Assembly (NCBI GenBank): GCA_963725085.1
Contig: CAVRXM010000001.1
Location: 248,001-312,000, forward strand
Source of the DNA: VRUE01 sp963725085
GTDB lineage: Bacteria > Actinomycetota > Thermoleophilia > Solirubrobacterales > 70-9
Length of the DNA stretch: 64,000 bases
Direction: 5' to 3'
The translations under genes were made by a program, and so were the position numbers. Of the stretch, positions 25,913 to 36,849 are shown one piece after another (within the stretch, counting starts at the first letter, position 1; each line of letters begins with the position of its first letter). Below the pieces are notes generated by a model that had not been told where the DNA came from, did not search any database, and saw only the letters and a program-made list of their open reading frames with translations.

Positions 25913-28900
25913 TCAGCCATTGCTCCGCTTCCCCTTCTTCTTCTTTCTTGGCTTCTTGACGCACTTGCCGTTGCGCTTCACCTTCGGCTTCTTGCACTTG
26001 TGCTTGACGTTGCCACCTTGGCCCTTGAAGGTGCCAATCTGTGGCGGCGGCGCCTGCACGGTGCCCGGGCCGTGGCACTCGTCCTTCGCCGCGCACAGCG
26101 GAAGCGGTGGGATGTCGAGGAAGCCGCCGCCCTCGCGGGCGTCGTAGATCTTCATCGTCTCGCCATTCTTGTCCTGGGGGGCGAGGGTCTCCCGCGTGAA
26201 GAAGAAAGCATTGACGCCATCGGCCGTGACCCCGAGGAGGCCGGCATCGAAGTTGCTGATGCCGGTCGAGACCAGCTCCTGCACCCCGTCCTTCCACTCG
26301 TAGACGTCGAGTCGGTTGTTCGTGTCGCGCAGCACCAGCGGTTCGATCGAGGTGAAGAAGACGCGGCCGTCGTTGGTCAGATTGAGGCCCGATGAGAGCC
26401 GCGCTTCGCCGGTCGGGGCGGCGCCCGTGCTGGCGCAGGAGGCGCAGACCATGGTCCCGCCGTCCGTGTCGTAGCGGAAGACCTGGCTTCGGTTGAAGGT
26501 GTCGAAGCCGGTAAGCGGCAGCGTCGATGCGAGGACGGCGAAATCTCCGTTCTGGGCCACCTGGAAGTCCTGATAGCGATGGAACTCGCTGTCATTGACC
26601 GCATGGAGGACGATTTCGCCGGCGGGCTCGATCGTCGTCACATATTTGGGCGCCGCGCCAGGCCGTGCCACGAACAGGTTCGGTTCGTTGAGAACCCCGG
26701 ACCCGTCCAGCTTCTCGGGTGAGAGGAAGAAGACGGTCCCGTCCCCTGACGCGACCCCCGCGCCGCCGGCCAACGCGACAACGCCGCAGTTGGTCGGACC
26801 GCCTGGGACGACGTTCCAATCCGGACCTTCTTTGCCCGCCACGGGGTTGCAGCTGTCGGTATCGCCGCCGCCGGACCCTGTCGACACCCGGGTCAGGGTC
26901 GCCACCGAGGAGGTGACGTCGGCACGGTAGAGGTCGGCACTGGTGTCGGTGTCCCCGGTGAGCTGATCGGTGGTCGTGAAGTACACCTGGCTCCCGTCCG
27001 CGGTCATCCCATTGAAGAGCACCCCGTTCGTTGTGTCTGCGACCTGGACCGAGTTCGGGCTGTTGCCGAAGTGCATGTAAAGGTCGTAGTAGGTGTTGCC
27101 TTTGGCGTCGGTACTGACCGCTTTGCCGACGAGGACCCGGCTGCCGTCGGAGGAGACGTCGAGCCCGGCGACCGCGCCGGTCATCGTCGAGCCGTTCGGC
27201 AGGGTCGAGACGACCTGTGTCGTCCCCGCACTGAGGTCGCGCTCGTAGATGGTCAGGTCGCCTTCGGTGGCGGCGTTCTCGAGTTTCGAGGTCGAGCCGA
27301 ACACGAGGTGGGTGCCGTCGTCGGAGAGCGACTTGCCGATGTAGCCGGCAGGTTCAGCGCTCGGTTTCGCGATCGAGCCCTTCAGACCCTGGACGAGGGC
27401 GCCGCTGGCCATGTGCACGGGAATCCCCGTCGACCCGTCAGAGAAGCACGGGTCGCAGAGGGTGCCGTTGCCGAACGCGAAGGTGCTGAGCCCACCGCTC
27501 GATCCCGCGAGCGGGGATCCGAATGGGGCCGCCGACGGGGTGCCGCTGGCCGGGATGCCGACATAGCCCGTGACCCAACCGCTGCTGGTGCGGGTGGCCA
27601 CATACGGGTCCTGCCCGAGGTTCGTCGGATCACCGACGCCGGGAATGGTCCCGAACTGGAGCGAGTAGAGGACGCGATCGCCCGCCAAGGGCTGGGGGGC
27701 CAGCGGGCTCTGCCCCGGGACGATGCTCGATGTGACGTCATACCCGTTGGTATCCGCTGCCGAGGCGAGCTCGTAGGCGCGACAGTCGAGCAGCTTGGCC
27801 GCGCCGGTCTGCTGGCGCACCTGGGCATTCGCGCACGAGTCCGGCCCGGTGGTCGGGCTCGCGAACGTGGTGAATTCATGGTCGGGGCCGGGGGTGGTCC
27901 CGCTCGGGTTCGTCGCGACGAACCGATAGTGGTAGGTGGTACCCGGGGTGAGCCCGGCTATCGCGTGAGAGACGTGTTCCGGCGTGAGGTTGTCGGCGAG
28001 TTCAGCGTCGGGTACTGGAGTCACGTGGCCGTATGCCGTCGTTTCCCCGTACTCAAGGTGGTACGTCGTTATCCCGCCACTCGGCGTGATCTTGGCCGAG
28101 ATGGTGGCGCCGTCGGTGTTGACTTCGGAAACGGCTTCTTCGGCAATCTGAGGCGGACCTGCCGGCTGGAACGACTGGATCAGGCCCTTGGAAAACACTC
28201 CTGGGTGGGCTTCGTTGGCCGCGTTGAGCCGATAGTAGTAGGTCGTCCCCGTTGTGAGCCCGCTGCTTATCGTCGTCTGAACCTGGCCGTTGAACGGCGA
28301 GGAGCCGTCGCAGGGTTTGCTAGAGGACAGGTTGTTCTGTTCGGTGCCGTATTCGAATTGACAAAGCGTGACGGGCGTGCCGGAGTTCGCCACATCGGGG
28401 CTCACTTCGCCTTTGACAGTCGCTGTGGTGGGGGTGACGCTCACGCCACCGGTCGTGACATCGGGAATGGTGATGTTGCCAGTCTGTGCGAAGGCGTCGA
28501 CGTAGCCGGGATAGTGCCCAGCGAAGACGGTGTGATTGTCTTCATTGACGGCCACACCCTCACCGGAGGATGCAAAGCCCGGAAAGGTTCCTTCTGGCCG
28601 GCCGAATTCCGTAAGGAACGCGCCACTTTCATCGAACTCATTGATCCATTCGTAATGGATTGTGTAGACGTGGCCATTGGTGTTATCGATTGCGATGTCG
28701 CGAGGTTCGTCTTGATTCGCTTCGAGCTGGGCCAGCTGCGTTCCAGTCGGCCCGTATTTGAAGGTTCCTTCGCCGTTGTTGTTGCTGATGTAGAAGTTTC
28801 CGTCGTTGTCGATCGCCAGCGAGCAGTCGGACCTGCCGATGTCGACCGTGGTGCCGGTCGCGGTTCCGTTTGGGTTGAACTCGGTCAGGACATGGTTGGC

Positions 28901-29461
28901 GTAGCTCCCCACCCATACGTCTCCTTCGGAGTCGACGTCCATTCCGCAGGGTTGGCTGACGCTCGCGCCGTTGGGCGGCGCGAAGCCGCCGGACACGGGT
29001 TCGCCACTCGCCTTCCACGCAACGACTTTCGATTCGGCTCCGCCTTCCGACATCGCGTAGATACGACCCTGTTCGCCTTCGCCCACTCCCCCCGCGCCGC
29101 CCGAGTTGTCGACCGCAATGTCACTGCAGCAGTAATTCAAGCTGATCGGCCCAAGCTCAGTGGTGGGCGCGACCGCCGAAAAGGCGACCGGTGTGCCTGA
29201 GAAGTTGAACTTGTAGAGGTAGTTTTCGTTGGCGACGATGATGTTGTTGGATGCTTGGTCGATGGCGAGCTGGTGCACGGAGACGAAGGGCTTGGGCGCC
29301 GGGCCGACCGAGCCTTCCCCATTGAAGGAGCTGGCAGGGAACACGCCTTCGTAGAGACGGAGGTTCACGACCTTCGCCGACGCCGAGCCGGCGAGGGCCA
29401 GCGCCAGAAGCGAGGCGCAGATGGCGGCCGCAAGCATCGTCGATGCGCGCGTGCGGGTCAT
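25913..29461 (-). CDS. P-type secreted propeller/Fn3 protein, 1182 aa (unit A)
   Basis: Signal peptide 1-29 (ending GSASA). Residues ~30-335 form an NHL-type beta-propeller (repeats such as HQLAIDQASNNIIVANENYL, CGMDVDSEGDVWVGSYANHV, IAIDNTNGHVYTIHY). Two Fn3-like domains follow (~338-432, ~438-532; TATVKGEVSPD, LTPGTTYHYRFVATNPSG). At ~543-565 is the clade motif CANAQVRQQTGAAKLLDCRA with YEL. Residues ~575-1120 form a TolB/WD-like second propeller (VAGLDVSSDGSRVLVGKAV, FNGMTADGSQVYFTTTDQ). The basic Cys-flanked tail KCKKPKVKRNGKCVKKPRKK ends KRSNG. Probably cell-surface or matrix; no enzyme motif seen. Its start overlaps the stop of the upstream S-type gene, so the pair is coupled. Confidence 0.85.
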   Translation of the reverse strand: MTRTRASTMLAAAICASLLALALAGSASAKVVNLRLYEGVFPASSFNGEGSVGPAPKPFVSVHQLAIDQASNNIIVANENYLYKFNFSGTPVAFSAVAPTTELGPISLNYCCSDIAVDNSGGAGGVGEGEQGRIYAMSEGGAESKVVAWKASGEPVSGGFAPPNGASVSQPCGMDVDSEGDVWVGSYANHVLTEFNPNGTATGTTVDIGRSDCSLAIDNDGNFYISNNNGEGTFKYGPTGTQLAQLEANQDEPRDIAIDNTNGHVYTIHYEWINEFDESGAFLTEFGRPEGTFPGFASSGEGVAVNEDNHTVFAGHYPGYVDAFAQTGNITIPDVTTGGVSVTPTTATVKGEVSPDVANSGTPVTLCQFEYGTEQNNLSSSKPCDGSSPFNGQVQTTISSGLTTGTTYYYRLNAANEAHPGVFSKGLIQSFQPAGPPQIAEEAVSEVNTDGATISAKITPSGGITTYHLEYGETTAYGHVTPVPDAELADNLTPEHVSHAIAGLTPGTTYHYRFVATNPSGTTPGPDHEFTTFASPTTGPDSCANAQVRQQTGAAKLLDCRAYELASAADTNGYDVTSSIVPGQSPLAPQPLAGDRVLYSLQFGTIPGVGDPTNLGQDPYVATRTSSGWVTGYVGIPASGTPSAAPFGSPLAGSSGGLSTFAFGNGTLCDPCFSDGSTGIPVHMASGALVQGLKGSIAKPSAEPAGYIGKSLSDDGTHLVFGSTSKLENAATEGDLTIYERDLSAGTTQVVSTLPNGSTMTGAVAGLDVSSDGSRVLVGKAVSTDAKGNTYYDLYMHFGNSPNSVQVADTTNGVLFNGMTADGSQVYFTTTDQLTGDTDTSADLYRADVTSSVATLTRVSTGSGGGDTDSCNPVAGKEGPDWNVVPGGPTNCGVVALAGGAGVASGDGTVFFLSPEKLDGSGVLNEPNLFVARPGAAPKYVTTIEPAGEIVLHAVNDSEFHRYQDFQVAQNGDFAVLASTLPLTGFDTFNRSQVFRYDTDGGTMVCASCASTGAAPTGEARLSSGLNLTNDGRVFFTSIEPLVLRDTNNRLDVYEWKDGVQELVSTGISNFDAGLLGVTADGVNAFFFTRETLAPQDKNGETMKIYDAREGGGFLDIPPLPLCAAKDECHGPGTVQAPPPQIGTFKGQGGNVKHKCKKPKVKRNGKCVKKPRKKKKGKRSNG

Positions 29462-32233
29462 CGGCTACGCCCCCCTTCGTGGTCGGAACTTCGCTTTCGG
29501 TGCTTCTTCGAAGCACCGCCGCACGCCGTCTGCAGCTTCTTCTTGCTGTTGGAGCTGCTGCCGTTCTGGCCGCCGAGCTGGACTGACGCCTTCTGGGTCT
29601 GCTTGCAGAGGTTTTCGCTGTTGACGAGCAGGCCCTTCTTGCCACCCTGCATGTTGAGGACGAACTTGCTCACCGGCGCGTCGGGGACCTTGGAGAACGT
29701 CGCCCGCAGCCCGCCGCCCTTGGCGGTGTCGATCTTGCCGACCAGCGCGATTTCGATCTGCCCCTGCAGGTCGGCGACCAGGTCGGGCAACTTGGTGGTC
29801 GAGGAGCGCAGGTATACCGGGCCCGACAGAGGTTTGGCGAGCAGCGGCGTTTCGAGCATCGCTTCGCCGTAGACCGAGTCCGCCGGACAGCTGTGGGACG
29901 AGAACTGGACTCTGGTGCAGACGGTCCCGATATGGCCTTGGTCGAGCAGGAGCGTCTTCGGCATCGAGACCTGGGTGCGGGCGATGTTGGCTTCGCCCGG
30001 CTTCGCGTTCACCGTCGCCTGAAGCGCCGGGTGGCCGCGTCGTTTGGTCGAGCCCTTCAGCTTCAGGTTCAGCTTCGGAGCGAATTTGAGGTCGGCGCAG
30101 TTCGCGACCTGGTAGAGCGCCATCGGTTCAGCGACGGTTCCCTGGTTGCCGACGAGTTGCCCCTCAACTTGGAACGGATCGCAGTTGGTCGGGTTCAAGG
30201 TGAAGTTCGACCGGTTGAAATCGAAGTGCAGATACCTGATCCGCAGCGGGATCCCGTCAAGGATCTCCGGAATCCGGTCGGACTGGGTGGTGATCTGCGC
30301 GGTTTCAGGGTCTACGAGGATCTTCGAGCGGACCGCGACAACGCCGAGGTCATACGGCCCGGACACCGCCGGGACGACGAACATCAGCGAGAGCGGGGCT
30401 CCTTTATACGGCCCGGCGAGGTAGATCTCCCCCGGGTTGTTCAGCGGGTGCGTCCCCGCTCCGGTTCCCGAGAACATCGTCCCGACCTGGCTCGAGGCCG
30501 GGCAGGCCGGGTGGGCGAGCTCCTGATTTCCGGAGTAGCCCGGCGACTGGAGCAGCTGGATCGCCGACTCCGGGCAATAGGGGATTCCGGCGATTTTCGC
30601 CGAGAAGCCCGGCGGGGTCACCGTGTTGATATGGACCATGTTCTGGTCTCCGTCGACGCGGTTCGCTCGCAGGAGCAGGTTCGAGTAGACGCCGGCCGTG
30701 TTGTCTGAATTTCCGGCGATCAAGGTCGGGTTGAACGGTCGGACCGCGCCTGGACAGGGGGTCCCGTTCGGGCCTGAGTCGATCGTGAACGAGCTCAGGG
30801 AGGACTGGTTGGAGAGCGCGTTGTCCCACGGTTCGAATTCGGCCTTGACTTCGTAGCTACCGCAGTGTGTCGGCGTGGCGAGAAGCCCCCTGTCGGAGCC
30901 AAAGAAGTGGAAATTGAATCCCTCCAACGGTGTCTGCGGCAGGTTTTCAAAGGAGATCACCATCCGGCCGGTATTCGGATCGAGATGGATCGATCCGGGC
31001 AGCTTGATGTGGGTTCCAAATCCGTCCCCTGTGATGAAGATCCGGTACTTGTTGCCGGGCTGGGGTTCGCCGATATAGATCGCGCCTGGCAGTTCGGCGG
31101 GCAGTGCTGAACTATCGATCTCGAGAGAGCCGATCTTCGATATTTCGGGGCATTCCGCAGGGAGCGTGGTGCCAAAGTTCGCCTGGTCATCACTGCACGA
31201 TGTCTTACCGTCAGCCGCATTCGGATTGATCGAGAATCCTTCTGGAAGGGTGACAGTCGTCCCCTTGAGCTCCGATGCCGACGGAACTTTTTCGCTCAGA
31301 GTCTGCGGCGCGCGCAGATTCACGTCGAGTCCCGTCGGGGTGTCGGCCTGGGTCGTCGTCGGCTGCGCCGTCAGGGCGGGATTGAAGGCCAGCTGCTCGC
31401 ACCCCGTTGTCGCCGGCCAGGCCGTCTCGGCGTGTGTCGTATCTCCGTCGTAGGAGAGGACGTCGACAGACGCGGTCAGAGATTCGCCGCAGGTGGTCGG
31501 GTTCTGCAGGAAGGGGATCGTCGGCGCATTCGGACGGAACCGGCGAAGAGCCATTGCAGGGTGCGTTCGGGTCCGGGAGGTTGGCGCAGAGGTCTGAGGT
31601 GCTCTGACCCCAGCCGAACGGGAACCGAAGCGGATCGTTCTGTTTCGATGCGGGCGTGCCCCAGAGCCTGACGTTGACCGTGTCGGCCGGCAGCAGGTGC
31701 TGGAAGCCGCTGGAGTGGGTATCAAGGCCGTAGTCGCTGCCGGTACGGGCCGCGATTTCGATGAATCCCGGCCCGTCGATGATCGGGATCACGAATCCGA
31801 TCAACCCAGGTTCGTCCGGTCTCGGCGTCGAGGTTGTAGGCCGGGTTCTTGATCGAGATCGCTTCGGCGATCAGGAGCCAGACGTATCCGACCTGAGACT
31901 CGACCGGACATTCAGCCTGGCTGAACTCGGCTAGCGAGCAGGTTGGGATCGATTGCGGGCTCCCGATCACGCCGGTAGGCAGGTGAACGGTGAGGGCGCG
32001 ACCGTCGGAGCAGTTGCATGAGCCGCTGTCGTTGTTGAGGCGGTTTCCGAACGCGACTTCGGTCACGATGTCCGGGTGGCCGCCCGCCTGGGCGGTCGTC
32101 GGGAACGCTTCGAAATTTTTGATTTCGTTGCCGGCCTGGGCGACTCCGGGCAGCAGCGCGCCAGCCCGAAGGCTCCGGCCACGACCAGGGCCAGGATGGA
32201 CAACGCGAGCCTCGTACGGATGACCTTCTTCAT
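29458..32233 (-). CDS. S-type secreted protein (unit A, second), about three to four frameshifts
   Basis: About 925 residues when repaired. ATG 32233: MKKVIRTRLALSILALVVAG, mature start near AGNEIKNFEAFPTTAQAGGH. Four S modules: LPTGVIGSPQSIPTC with CPVESQVGYVWL; LPEGFSINPNAADGKTSC with CPEISKIGSLEIDSSALP; TPPGFSAKIAGIPYC with CPASSQVGTMFSGTG; and MPKTLLLDQGHIGTVC with CPADSVYGEAMLETPLL. It ends LQTACGGASKKHRKRSS then a basic tail (EGGRSR). Indels near 32150 (missing base), 31813 and 31535 break the frame; the insertions are repaired at a CpG. Same role as its neighbours, unknown. Confidence 0.8.
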
Positions 32234-32261
32234 CCTTCTTCCCTCGTTCCTCAGTGCTCGC

Positions 32262-35200
32262 TCAGCCATTTGTCCGGCCCCCCTGTCGCTTGTGCGCTCG
32301 CTTCTGCTTCTTCTTCCCCTTCTTCTTCACGCACTTGCCGTTCTTCTTGACAAAGCCCTTCTTGCATTTCGTCGACTCTCACGTTGCCCGTCTTGCCGAG
32401 CTGTGCCCCGGTCCCGACCTGCGGGTTGGGCGGCCCGGCGCTGCCTTCGCCGTGGCACTCGTCGGCCGCTTTGCACGGAGGCGGCGGCGCCTGGAACGGG
32501 AACCCACCGCCGGTTCGGGCGTCGTAGAACTTGATGAATTCGCCGTTGTGGTCCTGCGGCACGAGGGTGTCGAACGTCGAGAAGTAGACGTCGACTCCGT
32601 CGGCGCTGACGCCCTCGAGCCCGACCGTCATCGCCGGGTAGATCAGGAGACCGCCACCCCAGGTGTCGGTGCTCGCGGTCCCCGAGGAGATCAGCTGCGG
32701 CCGTCCTTCGGTGTACTCGTAGACGTCGACTTTGCCGTTCGAGTCGAACGGGACCAGCGAGGCCCTCGTCGAGAAGAACGTCCTTCCGTCGTCGGACATG
32801 AACAGCCCGTTCGAGGCGGCGAGCACACTTCCGACCGGCGGGTTGCCCGTCGGGTCGCACGACACGCACGTGATCCGTTCTTCTAGCGGTTTGGCCGGTT
32901 CGTAGAGGTACATCTCCCGGGAGCCGTTGCTTGGGTACGGAGTCAGCTGCGACGCGGTCAGGAGCGCCATGTGAGCGCCGTCGGGAGCGACCTGCATCCG
33001 TGCGGCCGGGCTGGCCGCGGTCAGCCTGGCGACGAACTGCGGCGCGCCGTTCCGGTAGACGTAGAGATTGCGCTGATTCGGCGGCGCCTTTGCTGCCATC
33101 GAGCTGTTCGGGCGAGTAGAAGTAGATTTCGCCGGTCTGGGAAGCCCAGTTGTCCGGGGTGTAGATTTCTTCTTCTTCCGAGTTGATCAGCCGGTCGATC
33201 GTCGAGTCGATCGTCTGGATTCCGCATTTCGGTACCCAGGACACGGTGCACCCATCGCCGTTCCCGGACCCGCCTGAGCCTTTCGACAGCAGGGTCAGTT
33301 CACCGGATTCCTCTTCCCACATGTAGAGGTCGATGCTTTCGTCGGTGTCGTCCGAGGTCAGTTTTTCGTCGGAGGTGAGATAGACCCTCGAGCCGTCGCG
33401 GTCCATGCTGACGAAGTGCGCACGGTGGCCTTCGGTGAGGTCGTAGTTGAGCGCCGGGGTATGCATGAACAGGTGCACGTCCCTGCGAATGAAGGTGTCG
33501 GCGACACCTGTTTCTTCGTTCATGCTCGGGAATTCTGCCGCTCGTCGGTTTGGCCCACGTCGACATCAGGATGTGTGAGCCGTTCGTCGACACTCCCTGG
33601 ATCCTCACGAACTCGTCTTTGCACTGCCGCTGTCTGCCTTTTTCGTTGTTGCAGCCCTGCGGGTCCTGCGGGATGTTCCCGCCGCCGGGCAGTTTCGAGA
33701 CGATCGTCGCCGTGTTCGCGGCGACGTCGTTGTCGTAGGCGGAGCCGGGGGGCGTTTCGAGCCCACCGGGCGCGAACGCCACGTCCTTCGAGCCGAAGGC
33801 GTAATGGGAGTAGTCCGCCGATGCGACACCCCGTCCGGTGAATTCTTCGCCACCGGGGACTTCTTCGACCATCGTCGGGAAGCGGCCGACGCTGTCGCTG
33901 TTCTGATTCGCATCGAAGACATACGGCGCATTGGAGCCGGTGTCTTTAGGCGCAATGTGGAGCGGGTCTTGAACGTCGTAGTTTTCACATTGCGCCATGT
34001 TTGCGCTGCAGTGTGTTCCACCAGATGCGAAGGACGTGCCGGCGGAGAGGCCGGGGTAGTGGGTCTTCCAACCGTCCGAGGTGCGGGTCGAGACGTAGAG
34101 GTCCTGGGTGATGTTGGGTGGGTCGGTCCCGTTGATCTGGCCGATTCCTCCCCAGAAGGCGAAGCGCGACGGCGAGCTCGCGAATCCGGTGTTCGACGGC
34201 AGCGGGTGGGCGATGAATTCGTTGACGATCGGCCCTAGGCCCTGGCCGGGGAACAACTGGACCGCGCCGGCGACTTCCGGAGAGACGAGCTCGTAGGCCC
34301 GGCAATCGGGCAGGTACGCGGCCCCGCTCTCCTGGCGCACGTGGGCGTTCGGGCAGTTGGCCGTGAAGAAGGCGAAGGTCTGGTCGGGTTTGGAGACTTC
34401 GCCCCACTGGTTTTCGGCGACGACGCGGAAGTGATAGGTCGCGCCGATCTCGAGATTGGCGATGTGCTGAGACACTTCGACCGCGGTTTCCCCGTTCCCG
34501 ATCGATTCATCCGGGATCGGAACGGTGTGGTCGTACGCGGGCGACGTTCCGTATTCGAAGTGGTACGTCGTGTCGTCTCCGTTGGGGTTGATCTTGGCGA
34601 TCAGGTCCGCGGTCGAAGCCGTCACATTGGCCGAGGTGAGCGCGACGATCGCCGGTTTGTTCGGAGCTTTGAAAGTCTTGTCCTGGCCGACGGTCGTGCC
34701 GAACGAGTTGATCGCCACGATCCTGAAATGGACCGTTTCGCCGGCGGTCACTTCGATCGTCTGCTGCACAGACGGGTGGCCGGGCGTGCTGCCCGCGTCC
34801 GCACCCGGAGGTGCGCCGACGGGAACGACCGACCCATAATTGGTGTCGGCGCCGTACTGGAAGTAGTAGTGGCTGTCTCCGCCTTCGGCGTCGATGTCGA
34901 ACGACCCGTGCAGTTTCGCCGTAGTGACGGTCACTTCCGTGGCGTCTTCGGTGGTGATAGTCGAAACCGCGGGAAGCGTCGTGAATTCTTTTTCGAAGCC
35001 ATTGCTCGTCCCGATTCCGTTCTTCGCGACGACGCGGAAATGGTACGTCTTTCCGGCGCTCAGACTGGTGGCGTTGAAGCTCAACGGTATGGTGGTACCG
35101 ATCCCCGGGCTTCCAGCGGAGATAAAGCCGCTGTTCGAGCTCAGGCTTCCTTCGCCGATTTTGCCTTCGCCCCATTCGAATTTGTATTCGGTCAGCTTCG

Positions 35201-36610
35201 CCATTGCCTTCGAACTGCCCGTTCAGCGTGGCGCTCGTGCGCGTGATCGCGGTCGCCGGTTTCGTCAGCAGGCCGAGCACGTTGTGAGGGGTGATCACTT
35301 CATCGGTGCCGAAGTTGACTCCTCCCGGAGTCGCGGTGCCGGCTCTGAGTCGGTAGTGGTATTCCGTCTCGGACAGCGCTTCGCCCGTCGGAAGGGTCGC
35401 GGTGACTGCAGTTTCAGAGGTGATCGGTGTCGCCTGATCGCAAGGAACCGCCGGCTTGTTGTAGTTGCCGACGCCTTCGCCCCATTCGAATTTGCATTCG
35501 GTGATGTTTCCGGCACCGTCGGGCGCGACGACGCCGCTCACTTTCCTGTTTCCGATCGGTTCCCCCGTCACTGCTTTCGGGACCAGGGCGAGGGGGATTT
35601 CCCTTACGCGCTGCGTTCCGTACGCGAAGGCGTAGAGCGTGTCATTTGATTCGTCCACAGCGACGCCTCGATAGCCCCCGCCGGGTGTGACTTCTTCCAA
35701 GATCTGGCCGGTGATCGTGCTGATCGCGTAGATGGTTTCGGTGTCATTGGTCACATAGAGAACATGCTTTGCGCCATTGACGGCCATGCGCAGAAATCCG
35801 TTGCCAAAGACCTGTTCGTCTTCCGTGTAACCGCTGGCAGCCGTGTATTTGTAGAGCGGCCCGTTGTTCCACGGCATGGCGTAGACGTCCTGGCTGACGG
35901 GATCCACCGTGAGCTTGCACACCTTGCCTATGCTGCTGGTGGAGAACGTAGTGCTGGGGCCTGTTGCGCCACCGGGCGGGAACTCTTCGATTCTCGTAGT
36001 GCCGTAATTCCCGGCCCAGAGATTGCCAGCGTTGTCAGTCGCGAGCCCGCAGATTTCGCCGCCGATGTTGAAGGTGCCGGCTTCTGTACCTCCTGGGGTG
36101 TAGGCGACATAGCCGGGGTTGCTGTTGTTTGTGTAGATGTACCCCGCCGTGGCGCCTGGACCGCTGGAGACCGCGATGTCGCTATCGCCCGAGTTCATCG
36201 TTGCCGAGAACGGGAATCCGGGCACTCGGGGTGTAGCTCCCGGGCGAGTTGACCGTGATGCTGTGGACGTTTGACGCGCTGCCCTGCGTCCCCACAATGA
36301 CCCGATTGCTCGTTTGTTCGAATCCGACGTTCACGATGCTTTCGAATCCGCTCGAGGCCGTTCCGTCGGGCCCGAACTCATTGGTGAAGACGGAGTGCCG
36401 AAGCGCCGCGGACGCCGGGCCGGCGCCGAGCGCAAGGATCAGGAGGCCGAGGAGGGCGATCAGAACGGCGGCAAGGATCCGGCCTGCGGGCGCACTTCTC
36501 CCGTCGCCATCGGTCGACGCGGCGCGCTTCGAGGAGGCTCCACCCATCGGGCTCCGGTCAACGCCGGCGCAGTGGGTCGAATCCGCGAACCGCGATTCCG
36601 CATCCGTCAC
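32262..36610 (-). CDS. P-type secreted propeller/Fn3 protein heading unit A, about six frameshifts
   Basis: About 1440 residues. GTG 36610 (GGAGAGGAG upstream) begins VTDAESRFADSTH; a long n-region leads into the signal ILAAVLIALLGLLILALGAG ending PASA (~68). NHL propeller (ICGLATDNAGNLWAGNYGTT, VYAMPWNNGPLYKY), then four Fn3-like domains (AVTGEPIGNRKVSGVVAPDG, ATLNGQFEGNG, AKLHGSFDIDAEGG, ADLIAKINPNGDDTTYHFEY). Then CPNAHVRQESGAAYLPDCRA with YELVSP, and a C-terminal propeller (GLFMSDDGRTFFSTRASLVP). The tail KCKKGFVKKNGKCVKKKGKK ends GGRTNG. Extra bases near 36223, 35205, 33530, 33090 and 32372, each repairable at a CpG, break the frame. First gene after the unit A promoter. Confidence 0.8.
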
Positions 36611-36747
36611 GCGCTATCTCCTCTCCCTTTGAGCCCCCCTCTGCCGCCTTCCCAAGCGGTGTCCGAAAGGACTCGGGTTTCCCTGTTCCCTGGACTTTCG
36701 TCCCTGCTCGGTACGCCTAGAAACTCAGTCGTACTTGAAGCGCGCTC

Positions 36748-36776
36748 ATAACACCAGATGGCGTCACGATTGTCAA
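36748..36776 (-). promoter_or_regulatory. Sigma-70-like promoter of unit A
   Basis: On the minus strand TTGACA, 17 bases, TGTTAT; 138 bases upstream of the unit A GTG. The leader between them can form several small hairpins (GGAC-GAAA-GTCC, GTCC-TTTC-GGAC, CCGC...GCGG). It resembles the promoters at 58807-58835 and 60588-60616. Confidence 0.7.
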
Positions 36777-36820
36777 GTCCCCAAAATCGGAGCCGGCCAA
36801 AACCCCCGCTCGACACGACC

Positions 36821-36849
36821 TCAACCCGTCGGCGCAGCCGACGGGTTGA
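36821..36849. repeat. 12-bp palindrome at the A/B unit junction
   Basis: TCAACCCGTCGG-CGCAG-CCGACGGGTTGA, a perfect inverted repeat containing the stop codon of the unit B lipoprotein gene. Only its right half is present at the homologous end of unit A (19581 on), where the sequence switches to the S-type remnant. It could be a terminator stem (no T-run follows) or the recombination site of the duplication. Confidence 0.8.

Noticed and set aside
23122..29200. Two 709-residue plus-strand open frames opposite the unit A proteins
   Set aside because: Antisense to well-supported secreted proteins with signal peptides and domains; no homology-like motifs in the plus frames.
36821..36849. Standard intrinsic terminator
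   Set aside because: The stem is strong but no T-run follows on either strand, so I list it as a palindrome and possible recombination point.
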